Origin: Paraspadella gotoi | Lineage: Eukaryota > Chaetognatha | DNA: 64,000 nt | Direction of reading: 5' to 3' | Assembly (NCBI GenBank): GCA_051294375.1 | Contig: CM119265.1 | Coordinates: forward strand, 12,888,124-12,952,123 | Part shown: one piece after another, positions 49,001 through 60,281 of the stretch | Numbering within the stretch: position 1 is the first letter of the stretch | How the letters are laid out: each line of letters starts with the position of its first letter | Position numbers and translations under genes: made by a program | The notes under the pieces: model-generated | What the model was told of the DNA's origin: nothing | Seen by the model: the letters and a program-made list of their open reading frames with translations, nothing else | The model's database searches: none

Positions 49001-52000
49001 GGGTCGCAGATCCAGCTGATTTGCTATCAATGGGAGTAAATCCGCGTTCTTCGCCAATGCCGCCTGAGGCAACCGGCGGGGTTGGCTTCGATTTCGTTGC
49101 AGTTGGAAGGTCGCGGAAAACTTCCCGGTCCAGAGGTGCCAGGGGACTCTGAGAAAAAACGGATTTTCATAAAATCTAGTGTTGTTTAATTAGGCAAAAT
49201 TAGGACAAGGACATTATTCGTTCTCGTTACTTTGGGGGACGCAGCCTCACTCGCTACCATTTCGCTGTTAAGACCCTCCGGTAACGTCATGGGCGTCGTT
49301 ATAAATTACTATCAAAATAGTTAATAGTAATGTTTATTTATAAGAAATGCTATTATTCTATTGGTTTTCTCTCTCTATCTTTATCTCTTAATTCTCGCAA
49401 ACGTTTTAGCTCTTTTTCTTTTAATAAAGCTTATCAAAACGTTGTCATTTTTATTCTAACGAAAATAATCATTTCCTCATTGACTGTAAAGAGAAAAAAT
49501 CCTCTTCATTAGACATCTACAAATAAGTATGTGGCAGTATTTTCAATCTTAATGGCTCTGAGGGTGAACGCACCATCCCAACCACAGTCCTAATGACTTG
49601 CCTCTGTGTTGCCAAAGCAAGACCGTTCTAGGGTAAGCGCGCCAGTGGCAGGCGGCGCCTCTTATGGTCGGAAGCCCCTTAAGCCAACAGCGAGATGCCC
49701 CATCCGAATGGGCTTCAACGGCAACCCGGCTGTTACTATAATAACTTTTAAAAATTTTACTTACTGATTTAAAGATCGTCAAAAGCGTGCAAAAACATTA
49801 CCAAGATTGCAGGATTTTTACCAAGATGTCCAAACAAAAACATTAAACAACAAAACACGAAGAGTTATCATCTCGAAATTTGGTCTGCATGCGCCCCCAC
49901 GACAAATCTCGGGATCCTTTAAAATACTATTATATCGTCTGACGCACTTTATTTACGAACCTGATGAAACATGGTGGAATTGGTACTGCCAGACTGCCCC
50001 TGGGCGGCGTCTGGAAGAAACTGACCAAATTCCGACAACAAATCCTCCTGATGCTGAAAGAGTTCGGCGACGCGCCCGTAGACTTCGGACTCGGTGAGGG
50101 TGAAACCCGAGCCAACGCCTTCCTTTAAATTTCTCTGCTCCTTTTGGTATGTGTGAAGAATTTCCAGGAACGCCTTATAAATTTCGGGTTGACTCTGGAA
50201 GCGATTCTTTATTTTGTTGACGTAGTTGATGGCGTGGTTGAACTCGACGGGTTGCTGTCCAGCCGCGGGAATTTGCCCAGCGACGGCGGCGGCAACTGAC
50301 ACGGCAGTGGCGGCAGAGACCGCGGCAACTGCGGCGGCGTTAGCAGTTAGCGAGGCGGTAGGTTGAGACTGGGCGAGAGTCGTTATCAGAGGAGCCTGTG
50401 CGGCCGAGAGAGGTCCGACGCCAGGGGCAGAAGAGGCAGAAGCATCACTGGACAGCGATACCGAGGGCGGAACGACGAGCGATTGAGGAGAATGCGAGGC
50501 CACAGTGTTGACAGGTGCCAATCGGATCGTTGGCGATGGAGGATGAGGTTGAATCAGGTACGAATGCTAAAAGAATCATGGAGAATTAACCCTGGAGGTT
50601 ATTTTACGTACCATCGTATAATTACTGATTAATGCTAAGAAATAATATTAAAAAAAGTCCTTCATTCATCCATTCATCCATGTATAAAATTAAAATTTTA
50701 GCGGTACCTGATTACTAAAATAATTTGAAGACATTAAATAAAGTTCTTGAGCTAACCTGCGACGTAGCAAGGTGAGACTGCAGAGGAACAGGGGTCTGAA
50801 CATGTTGCCCAGAAGGAGGTTGTGCCGTGACTGGAGCGGGCGGCCCGATGTGCGTGGCGCAAGCCGAAAGAACCGACGACGTAGCAATGTTGTTATTGTT
50901 TAACGGTATCTGTCCTCCCGGGTGGGCAGAGCCACCGGTACCTTGACCCACTCCCAGAACACCCGTGGTTACTACGCCCGCCGACGTCGTTGGCTGCGTC
51001 AGCGGCCGTCGGCGAAACGAGTTGGGCGTCACGGTGTGGACGTTGTATCCCATTTGGTTTTCGGTGGTGCTCTCAACTTCGATCTTGTATCCAGGAGGCA
51101 GAAAAGTATTGAAGCCGATTATGAGGTCGGGATGACCCTTAAATAACTTCGAGACTCGATTGATGACTCCTGGCGTATCGATGCTGAGAGAGAAAATAGA
51201 AATGAAATAAAATCTGTTATTTCACAGCGCACATTCGAAAAATAGTTACCTTTGCGACTTGAATTCCTTCATGATGTCCAAGAAATCATTGTAGACCTGC
51301 GGCTGATTCCCGAACTGTAGCTTCACCTGGTCCAAGTACGACAGCGCGTCCTCGACTTTCAACCTTTGAAATTGTTGTTGTTGCTGTTGCCCGGCACTGG
51401 GAGCTGTGCGAACTGGCTGGTTGACTTGCGGAACGTGAGTGGCCGAGGGTGCTCCGGCACCAATGTGATTGGATTGCGAGTGCGGAGCAGAAGGTGGTCG
51501 ATGATTTGGTGGAGCGAGGATATGAGCGTGACCAGCTACAAGGTGAGGCGCTGGTGACTGACTCGGGTGACCCACAGAAGATGTCATAGTCTTTCCCTCT
51601 GTCGACAATAGATTCAGGGGAGTGGATTGCGAAGCGTGAACGGCGGCGGCGGCGGCGGCGACAGCGCCGCCGCCGCCAGTCGAATGCAGTAACTGACTGG
51701 ATAAAGAAGGCGCCGGGGTGTGACCGAGTGGTAAATGGGATGGGGGAATCACGTGGGGGGTTCCCGCAGTTGGCGTTTGAATGTGAGTGATTTGAGCATT
51801 ACTCGTCAATGTGTTCTGAAGGTACTGATTGAATGTGTCTTGGAACTGTTTGTTGTCATTTTTATTCTGGAGGGAAGAAAAAAGGGGCCGGAGAAAAAAT
51901 TAAAATGAGTTAATTAAAGTCAGATATTCTCTGATTTAAGAAAAAATAAGTATTTCGCCGCAAAAAATGTGATAAAAATTCGTAAGAATTAACGTAATAT

Positions 52001-52814
52001 TCAAACTGGTTTTGAGATAAGGAAATTGAACGGTGGTCTCGAGAAATTTATGCCGCGGAATTCACGAGAGTTGGAGAAGGCTCCAGCTGACGGCGGAACC
52101 GGATTGGCGGAGTAAGAAATGTTTCCGAGACGTTCATTGGACAAACGAACCATACTATCCTCTGGCCCAGGCGAGGGAAAGAGGCACAATGCAAAGCTGA
52201 AGCTCGGAGCAGTGTGTTCGGGTTTGTCCAGCAGTACCAGCGGCAGGAGCGACGGCAGCATGCTACGTCCAAGAACCTTGCACGCAACAGAAAAAAACGC
52301 TTGAAAACGTTTCGATTGAAAATAAGCAGATTTTAAAAATTAAATTCAGTCTCAACATATAAGCATTAATTCACTTTGAATCATCGAAAATTAGATCATC
52401 AGGCGTGGGACTCGAAAGGAAGGAAAAAGGCATACATCCTTTACTAAAGGCAATCGGAGAGGCAAGCATCGAAGGCGGGTTATTAAAGTAGGCGGTCGTG
52501 GTATCACGAGTGAGATTTCGGCTGGAAGGCTGTCAAGGCGCTAAGAAAAGAAAGAAGGAAATTCTAGGACAGGCACTGGGATACCAGGATCCTTAGCTCG
52601 ATTCAACGAAGAATGATCCTCTCTTCATGCAACTCTGCGTTTGATTATAAAACGTGCATCGCTGAAAACAAAAATTAGCTGGTTTAAATCTAAAGAAATA
52701 GACCAATGAACTTAAAAGTGAACAAACAGATTGAATTGAACGGTACTATTAAATTGTCCACAAAATTGGGAAAAAAATAATTACTAAGAGTAACGTAATC
52801 TTTTATTTTAAAAA

Positions 52815-52845
<31 letters not shown>

Positions 52846-53568
52846 AAAATAATTACTAAGAGTAACGTAATCTTTTATTTTTTCTTTTGTAATAGTGACT
52901 GAAATTTCTTTGCATGATGTAAGAAAATACAATGTTTCACAAGTTATCGAATTCAATTGTAAGAGTGTCTCATTAACGAAAACGTAAATTAATTTATTTA
53001 AAATTTTGACAGCTATTTAGTTTCAGTGGAGAATTTCCCTTCTTTTAGCAATTCATCCACAACATCAAAATTCAAACAATTTCACCAAAACCTTTTCGAA
53101 ACAGAACCAAGGGATTGACAATTTGGTCGGACCATCACATTTTCTTTTAAATCATTTTTGAAATCTATAGAGATTATCTACGGTACATAAGTTATATTTA
53201 GAACCAAAATTTAGTTATGAGACTCAATGGTAAGTTAAGATAGTGAAGAAGCTTACCACTCTGACGGCTTGTATGTGCTGTGTCTGGATCGGCGGGTGTT
53301 GCAAAGCGACGTGATGACCAGGGGGTGGCAGGGCAATCCTATCGGGTTGCGTTGGAGGTTGAGTCCCCACAGACACCGGATGACCATGCGGAGAGTGCGT
53401 GGCGAGGCGGGAAGACGCGCTGACGCCGATCGGAACGTGTAGTGGTACCGTCGGCGTAGGAGCGCTCGGAGAATGAGTTATGTTGAGAGCAGCATTGTTA
53501 GTCGTTGGCGCAGAGTATCCCGAAGAAAACAGAGGGGTGCTGCCCGTAGGAAGTTTGTTCGACGCCAT
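43014..53568 (-). CDS. SIN3A: SIN3 transcriptional corepressor scaffold
   Basis: About 15 exons run from ATG 53568 ([10 protein letters not shown]) to a stop at 43014. The N-terminus is Pro/His/Ala-rich with a poly-Ala run. PAH1 (51370-51100) reads [20 protein letters not shown] with [23 protein letters not shown]2 (50250-49970) reads [17 protein letters not shown] with [15 protein letters not shown]3 (48820-48550) reads [19 protein letters not shown]. The HDAC-interaction domain (48290-46900) reads [32 protein letters not shown] and [12 protein letters not shown]. The SIN3 C-terminal region covers 46820-43014. PAH domains bind repressor helices and the HID recruits HDAC1/2. One insertion near 43900-43780, just after the conserved W-S-x-Y-V block, is absent in human SIN3A. 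An alternative start at 53592 adds eight residues. One exon near 49290-49225 is uncertain. The gene represents the single SIN3A/B lineage. Confidence 0.93.
44377..45670. mobile_element. non-autonomous mariner/Tc1-like element in a SIN3 intron
   Basis: The element is bounded by ~27-bp terminal inverted repeats with one mismatch, beginning TACAGGGTAGTGA and continuing into CAAAACTTAGAA. It is about 1.29 kb, starts and ends at TA dinucleotides, and has no transposase-like ORF. The intron (45928-44282) is the longest in the 3' half of SIN3, and most of it is this insertion. Confidence 0.7.
49550..49745. repeat. GC-richer SINE-like block in a SIN3 intron
   Basis: About 190 bp of balanced-GC sequence lie within an AT-rich intron. 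Read on the minus strand it shares GAGGCAAGTCATT with the SINE relic at 14.1 kb but little else. It has no open frame and no clear tRNA body. It is probably an old interspersed repeat of unknown class. Confidence 0.35.
51640..51675. repeat. GGC trinucleotide repeat encoding poly-Ala in SIN3
   Basis: A run of GGC/GCC triplets within the N-terminal SIN3 exon encodes a stretch of alanines next to a Gly run ([15 protein letters not shown]). It is a typical low-complexity linker before PAH1 and is likely length-variable. Confidence 0.8.
52776..52881. repeat. duplicated 34-bp unit around an (AAT)n microsatellite, SIN3 intron 1
   Basis: Two identical 34-bp copies at 52776-52809 and 52848-52881 (AATAATTACTAAGAGTAACG onward) are separated by an (AAT)n/(T)n stretch. 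It looks like a local slippage or duplication event. Confidence 0.75.
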
Positions 53569-54535
53569 TTTCAGCACGAAATAAAAACCCACTCTCGCTC
53601 CTAGTGAAAGAGAATACCCACAAACGGGAGTTTGAATCTCCGGCTAAAATAAACACTTTTCTTCAAAATTGGCGTATTTTGTCGAAGAAAAGATGACGTC
53701 TCATCCGTTAAATCGAAGGAGGAAGCCGTTCTTCGCTCGCCGATTGCGAGTGGAGTCCATTGGGCGATATAGATTCTGTCATAGGGAAAGGTCAATAAAT
53801 TTTATAAATAAAGTCTAAGTATGGTCTCTTGGCGATTGAAGACGAAAAATCATCTGCTTCCTGATTAAAATTTAATGCGAGAATTCAGCGAAATGTGTCG
53901 ATTATTACTTTTAAAACGTCGGCTAAGAGTGAAAGAAAAAAAGGGGCCGAGGGTCGCTTTTTTTACTTTTTCTCAGCGAGGGAATCCTTGAGGCATCTGT
54001 CCGCCGCACACAACCAACGTATAACTAAATTGAAATCCGACGGCAGCCTCAGCCGCCGCTGCGGCGGGAGCGACGGATGCCTCTGCCGACACCACCACCG
54101 CGTCCGCTAACTGGTTGCCTGCTTTGCAACGTATGCAACGAGCCAGGTCGTGCTCTCCCTCCTTCCCTCCATCACGGGCAAAGTCTACCCCCCCATATTA
54201 GCCCATTCAAAATGAAAATTTTACGATTTATGTATAATATATAAACAAATATTAATTATAAAATAATAATCGAGACTACTAATTTTATAGGTTAGTAGAA
54301 ATATTTTTTTTTCCTAACAAGGGCCCGCTTACATTTCAGGCCACAACTTGTCTTAAAAGCTAAACATCTAATACCAAATAATTAAGAATATTTTAAAGGT
54401 ATGAATACAATAGTTGGCTAGGTAGGGCACACGAAAAAAAATCCTTACCCAAGAAATTTTCACCGCAATACTTCTTTACGTCTTAAAATAAAACTAACCA
54501 TAAAAAATGTAATACAATAGTAGAATCCAGCCGAC
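53569..54535. other. upstream region of SIN3
   Basis: Position 53569-54190 is relatively G+C-rich (GCCGCCGCTGCGGCGGGAGCG near 54052) and is the likely SIN3 promoter and 5' UTR. Position 54190-54535 is AT-rich. The open frames here show no recognisable product. Confidence 0.4.
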
Positions 54536-54635
54536 GTGACGCTTATCGACGCGAAATTCGAAGAAGAAATGTCAGATTTAGCAAAATTATTTCAGTTAAT
54601 TAACAGGGACGAAGAAGGATGCGCCAAGATCAGGT

Positions 54636-54710
54636 ACCATGACGTCAAAGTCTCGGGCTGTTTGGGCAAATGGACCAATCGGAGATCAGTATTGTTTTGG
54701 CCAATCAAAG
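54636..54710. promoter_or_regulatory. CRE and two CCAAT boxes
   Basis: A perfect CRE palindrome TGACGTCA lies at 54640-54647, with CCAAT at 54675-54679 (GGACCAATCGG) and again at 54701-54705 (GGCCAATCAAAG). The block is more GC-rich than its surroundings. The three elements within 66 bp look like a core promoter. A 75-codon plus-strand frame (54536-54763) overlaps it and is probably incidental. Confidence 0.5.
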
Positions 54711-54763
54711 TGAAGTTAAGGGAGATGAGGCCATTCATCGCCGCCGCAAGTAAATGGCGCTAA

Positions 54764-57700
54764 ATTCGTTGCCGATCACTGGTTTTCTCGCGGTTTGCGC
54801 AAAGTAATTGATATTATCTACATCTGATATTATATCAGGCTAAGTTAAAAAACTAAACTCGTCGAAAGGCTATCTTATCTGGAAATTAAATCGCAAAAGT
54901 AACGAGATTATTACACACAAAACATTCATAATCTAAAACTTATTTGACAGTGAAATTTTAAAACGATTATAAATGAGAAATGCACATTAAAATTTAAACT
55001 TATATCCTTACAATGAAAAGCGAAAAAATAAAAATAAGTTATGATTCAAAAATATATATTCATTTTCAAAATATCAAGGCAATATGTAAAACAACTAGCT
55101 AGTGGGCATGTACGTATTATGGAAAAAAGAACTGAAGTAATATGAACTAGCTCAAGTATATGAATTACTCCTGGGCAATACTAATGTCATGAGATAAGTA
55201 CATGGATCAATTTCAAGATATTGTATATTCATTAATGCAGTTGGTACGCAGCACAAGGAAAATTACATTTGCAAGACAATTAGTTATAGTGACCAAGAAC
55301 AGCTGAAACACATGGGCAACAATTAAAAGTTATATTTACTTAACGAAAGACGTTAAGTATCAACCAGAACTAGCATCAATTTATAGCAATTTAACGTCAA
55401 CATTTTTATTAAATTTTAATCATACAAATACATACTTTTGGAAAAAAAAAACAAAAAAAACTTTGATTGCATTTTCAATTCGATAAAGTCATCGAAAAGT
55501 AGGTTTTCCCATACCACGTATACTACTGTATTAGGAGATTTTGACATAGCAAAGAAACATTTCTTCCCATTCCTTCTTCCTTATAAAAGCGAAAGTCTAA
55601 TTGTGAACATGTGGTAGATAGCGCATGAGCGGACTTGCCCAGTGACAGAACTGATTGATCAGACGCTTTGTCAGCTCACAATCAAAGATGCCAATTTTAA
55701 CTCTGAGGTAATCGATATTGAGCGCTTTTAGCTTTTTTTTAAAAAAAGGGGGAAAAAAGGCAAATCATATCAGCTAGCAAAGTATGGAAGAAAGGCTCAT
55801 AAACATTATACAAGATCACAGCTGCACCAAGTTGGATTTATATAGTTTTGAAAACTAATTCCACTCGATATATTTAAGTTAATGAGAAATATTTTAATAA
55901 AAAAAATCTAAAGCATGAACGATCGTGTGTCAAGTCCTCTGAGATATTATAAGACATTTAAGCATATTTTAGCAGCATTAAGTTTTTTAATGACGGCTTC
56001 CATTATTGCAGATGACTGCAAAAAATTAAGATAACCGTACGAGACAAAATTGAATAAAGAAAGAACCATGCATCATTCATAAACGGTCCAAGGCGTATTA
56101 TAAACAATTTTTCTTAATCTAAGCACAATTTAAAAATTCGAATGCGTCAGAAATACGTGTCAGGAATTTTAAACAGTGGCATTTATAATAACTAAGACTT
56201 GTAGATCAACAGTGGATATGACAGTCTCCAATCGCAATGTAAAAGGATCGAAACTATCTAGAATTTTAACAAACTACTATAGATTCTCTCAATTCAAATG
56301 AGTATAAATATAAAATTTGTTGTGTGATGAAAACGTGTTTCAACTGCACTTGGTCGAATTTCTAAACAAAGTTACGATCAGGATGAAAAGTGGGAGAAAC
56401 GGTGAAAAATAATGCAAACCTTGGCATTGGACCATAAAATAAAGTTCATCATGTGAGACCCCATCTATCTAAGGTAACGAACTAGAAAAACCGGAATTTC
56501 AAAAATCTAACGGGATTTTCGACCGGCTAAATTTTTAAATGCGTTATGCAATATGTGATCGTTATTTCGATAAAGACATCAACTGAGTATAAATTGAATA
56601 TGCATAGGCCAAAAAACCACAAGTAATACAGACATCTGTGATGATTTGATGTTTACTCTACGCTATAAATGATTTGCGATACACGGTTGGTTAATTCGGT
56701 GAGGATTTTATCTTTTTAGCAAAACTTGAGACTATAATAATCTAATTAAAAATACTAAAATGTACATTATTTACTATAACGAAAGATTAAAAATCTTAAC
56801 AAAGCAACAAAAGATCGTTTTACAATTTTTTAAACTTTTTAACGTGGGAAGAATAAATTAGCAAACAATGATTCTTAAACAAGTGAAATAATATCAAAGA
56901 TACTGCAGCATATCACTTATGTTGTTCAATATGATTACACACGAGAAAAATCATGGATACGTAACGTGGCAATCTTTTACAAATATCAATACGATGCACA
57001 AACTTTAAAATCAATTGTTATCATATATACCATAACAGTGAAAATAGGGATTTCACATGACAACATTTCGTATAGACTGAAATAAAACTTATTTGTGTAC
57101 AGCAAGCAAATCCACAAAGGCAAGCTAGGAGCAAACTTAAAGTTCAGTCAGTAATTAGCAAACCAAATGACAATTTTTTACTTGTCTATAGCATGAAAGA
57201 ACAAGAAATGATTATATTTGCTAACACCAGAATTTGTGTGTAAAGATTTCAAAATTAATTCAATGGCGAACACAAATACGTGAGACATTACCAGCCTTAA
57301 GATATAATACTGGTTAATATAATATGATTTTACTTATTTTTAATTTTCTACTGAGTAAATATCAACTCGCATCAACTATTATAAATTTTAGATCTTGTTT
57401 TGAAATCATAAAGCCAAAAGCATACTATCCTGAGTATTGTTAAAATCCTTGGAGAAAAGCATGAGAACTAGGACACAGGGCCCAAGACATGTAAATATTA
57501 ACTAACATTTTAACATATAGGGGAGATTTCATTTTACCAATAATCTTGTAAGGCAGAAAAATAATATCGGACAGAAGTTATAAAATAAGGTGATATTGAG
57601 GTAAGATGACAATTCTGGTGCAACTACCAAGACTATATTCTACTAAGAAAAAAAAATACCAAAACTGCATGCTAATCATGTAGTGTTTGTGTAAATTCAA

Positions 57701-60281
57701 AACTACCCTAAAAAGTAGATTTGAAAGATATGGATAAGTGGGAAATTAACTGACGTCAGCAACCACACAAGAGGCTAAATTTCAGCAAACGGAACGGTCC
57801 AACAAATCTTTACGAGGTCTTTCGAATTAATGGATTCACTATCCATTCTAATATGACGATGTTTAGTTTCAAAAAAATTGAAATATTTACGAACGCAGCA
57901 GGGCAAAAAGAGTTCCATAAAGAAAAACTCGCAAATCCATGTCACAAATTAAAAATTTAGAATAAGATCAGCCTTGTAACTATTTTGCAGTAAAGCGAAA
58001 TTATAGTTGTTTTAACGGCGCAATTGGAAAAATAAAAACTGCTTCATCGAAGCGACATTAAAACGATATTACAAAGGAGGCAATAAATACAAAAACTTAA
58101 TTACAAAATTACTGCTCACAGTAATAGCAATCTAGTCAAACTCGTTAAATATAATCCGGTTAATATTTGAAACATTTTAAGTCTCCGCTTGATAAAAGCT
58201 TTGATCATTTAATTAATGTGCAAAATTGAAACAACACAAGTTTTTCGATAAAAGAATTGCACGGGGATCATGAAATGTGGCATGGTGCAAGATGACGTGA
58301 CACATTTTTTTTCTGGCTAAGAGCGGGAGATGGTAAGTCTAGAAGCCAATAAACATTTCAAAACCTAGGCAGATCTCCCCAGTTCAATGATAGTTAGGTT
58401 TTCAAAGTAATTTCTTCTAAAACAAAATATTGAGAATGCAAGAAAAGTGAAATTTAGTGACTACATAATGACAGCCTTTCGAGGCATAAATTAACCTTTA
58501 CAATTTAAAGTAACAACAAAGAAAATACCGAAATAAAAAATTCGAGAGCAACCAGTGAAAAATACCTAAATCGAAAAATATGTCAAACAAAGATTGCAAA
58601 AAAAAAAGAAAAAAAAAAAGACGTGTTGAAAATGAGCATTACTTACAGTGTACATGAGCAGTTACATACATTGCAAAAAGTTGCTAATTCCGGCTTACGT
58701 CTCATATATTTACGGTTGAATGAATACTTGACATAAACCGACAAAGGCAAACTTTCACAATGTGAATAAACAGAGTTTACTCCATACGTAATGTTCGCTT
58801 TTAACAGAAAAACCGCGCTTGTATTAACTCTTAGCAATTACGAAAAATTCATTGGTAATGGTAGGAAGAATCTGGTACTTTGGCAAGGTTTCGCAATTAT
58901 GATCATGCAATCAAATTATTGTTATTATTGTTATTAACCACTGAGAAGAGGCAACAGCAAATCAAGACTACGTTATAATGGTGTGAAGAAAACGATGGCT
59001 CTGAGGTCATATTTAAGAACATCTCATCAACAACATCGACACACAATTATGCAGCTTAATTGCGGAAAAGGTTTACAAAAATTGACAAATCGGTACGATA
59101 ATAAAATTTTGACTAGATATGATTCGAATAAAAATTTATATTTGTGAACAATCTAGAGCAAATAATCTAAACGACAGCATATAAAATTCAGTTCAATGCA
59201 GCACAAAATCTTTTTCTAAAGCTTCTCGTGGATTTACATACAATGGTTCAATCGATTGTTTTTATTTTTAACTGTGAGCAAACATGTTTTTGATTGATGT
59301 TTGTGTGGTTTCATATACTATTTCTGCAAAGATTTTATCATTAAAGTACGTGGCTTAGAAACAAGGTACATTGGGACGATCATCAAGTTAGAGAATAGGA
59401 GCAGTACCCATAAACGCCCAGTGGGGGGCATAAGGAAGAACGAGTTGAATTAACGAAAGAATCTTTAGAGGCATCAGTGATGATTATTTTAAATCAAAGC
59501 TAAACATATGCAAATCAATCAGCAGTTGGAAAGTTAGTGTTCAGCAAATTTTCTATGTCTTAATTTGATGTTATCACAGCTTTTCATCATACTTCATGGT
59601 GAATAGAAACTGTCGTAAAATACAAAGCATTCGGAAAGATTGAGAGGTGACAGATACATACAAAACAGAGCGCATTATCCTTTAAAACATTTGGCAGCCT
59701 CGAGAATGTTAAGCAGACAACGAAGTAAGAAAACTAGTTTTCACGATTCCCAACGTTTCTTCCTGTGAGGTATCAATATGTACGCCGGCATTACAAACCT
59801 GTTAAATGCTGTTGCCGGAGTTTATGTGGTTTTTTTCCAAGAACAATTGAAAGGCCTAAATATCATTGAGCTCGAGTTCTTCTCTACAAAAAATTCATAT
59901 TAATGAATAATGCGATAATTGGACTTGCCTCTGCTGCTAATCGAAAGATAATGTTGGTGTTCTTTTAGCTTAAACTAAACAGGCAGAAAAAAGCTACGAT
60001 TTACAGTAGACGGGGCAGGAAAACACTTAACACCTCTTTCATTTTAGATAAAAAAAAACACTATAAATTCAAATAAAGTCTAAATTAAAATAGGGGAAGT
60101 ACGAAAAAACCAAAAAGGGAGGACGAAACCAGACAGCCATCACGAATGTCCAGCTAGGAGAAAACGAAATCGCGAATCAGGTGGGATTTGGGATTCCACT
60201 GGCTTCCGACGGGGGATTCCGGGAGTCTGGGTTGGTGGTGCTGGGGGGCGAGGCTCTGGTCAGGGGCCTCGTGACCTCACA
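54764..60281. other. 5.5-kb region without coding signal; possible long FUBP 3' UTR or lncRNA
   Basis: No ORF above about 64 codons occurs in any frame and no splice-joined frame is apparent. I see none of the inverted or dispersed repeats found in the introns. By eye the plus strand is richer in A than in T over much of 55-60 kb (for example around 58500-58620), so a minus-strand transcript would be U-rich. The minus-strand FUBP stop at 60282 abuts the region. Confidence 0.45.

Noticed and set aside
54536-54763. 75-codon plus-strand frame over the CRE/CCAAT block
   Set aside because: No similarity to a known protein. The promoter motifs explain the base composition. Kept only as context for the regulatory block.
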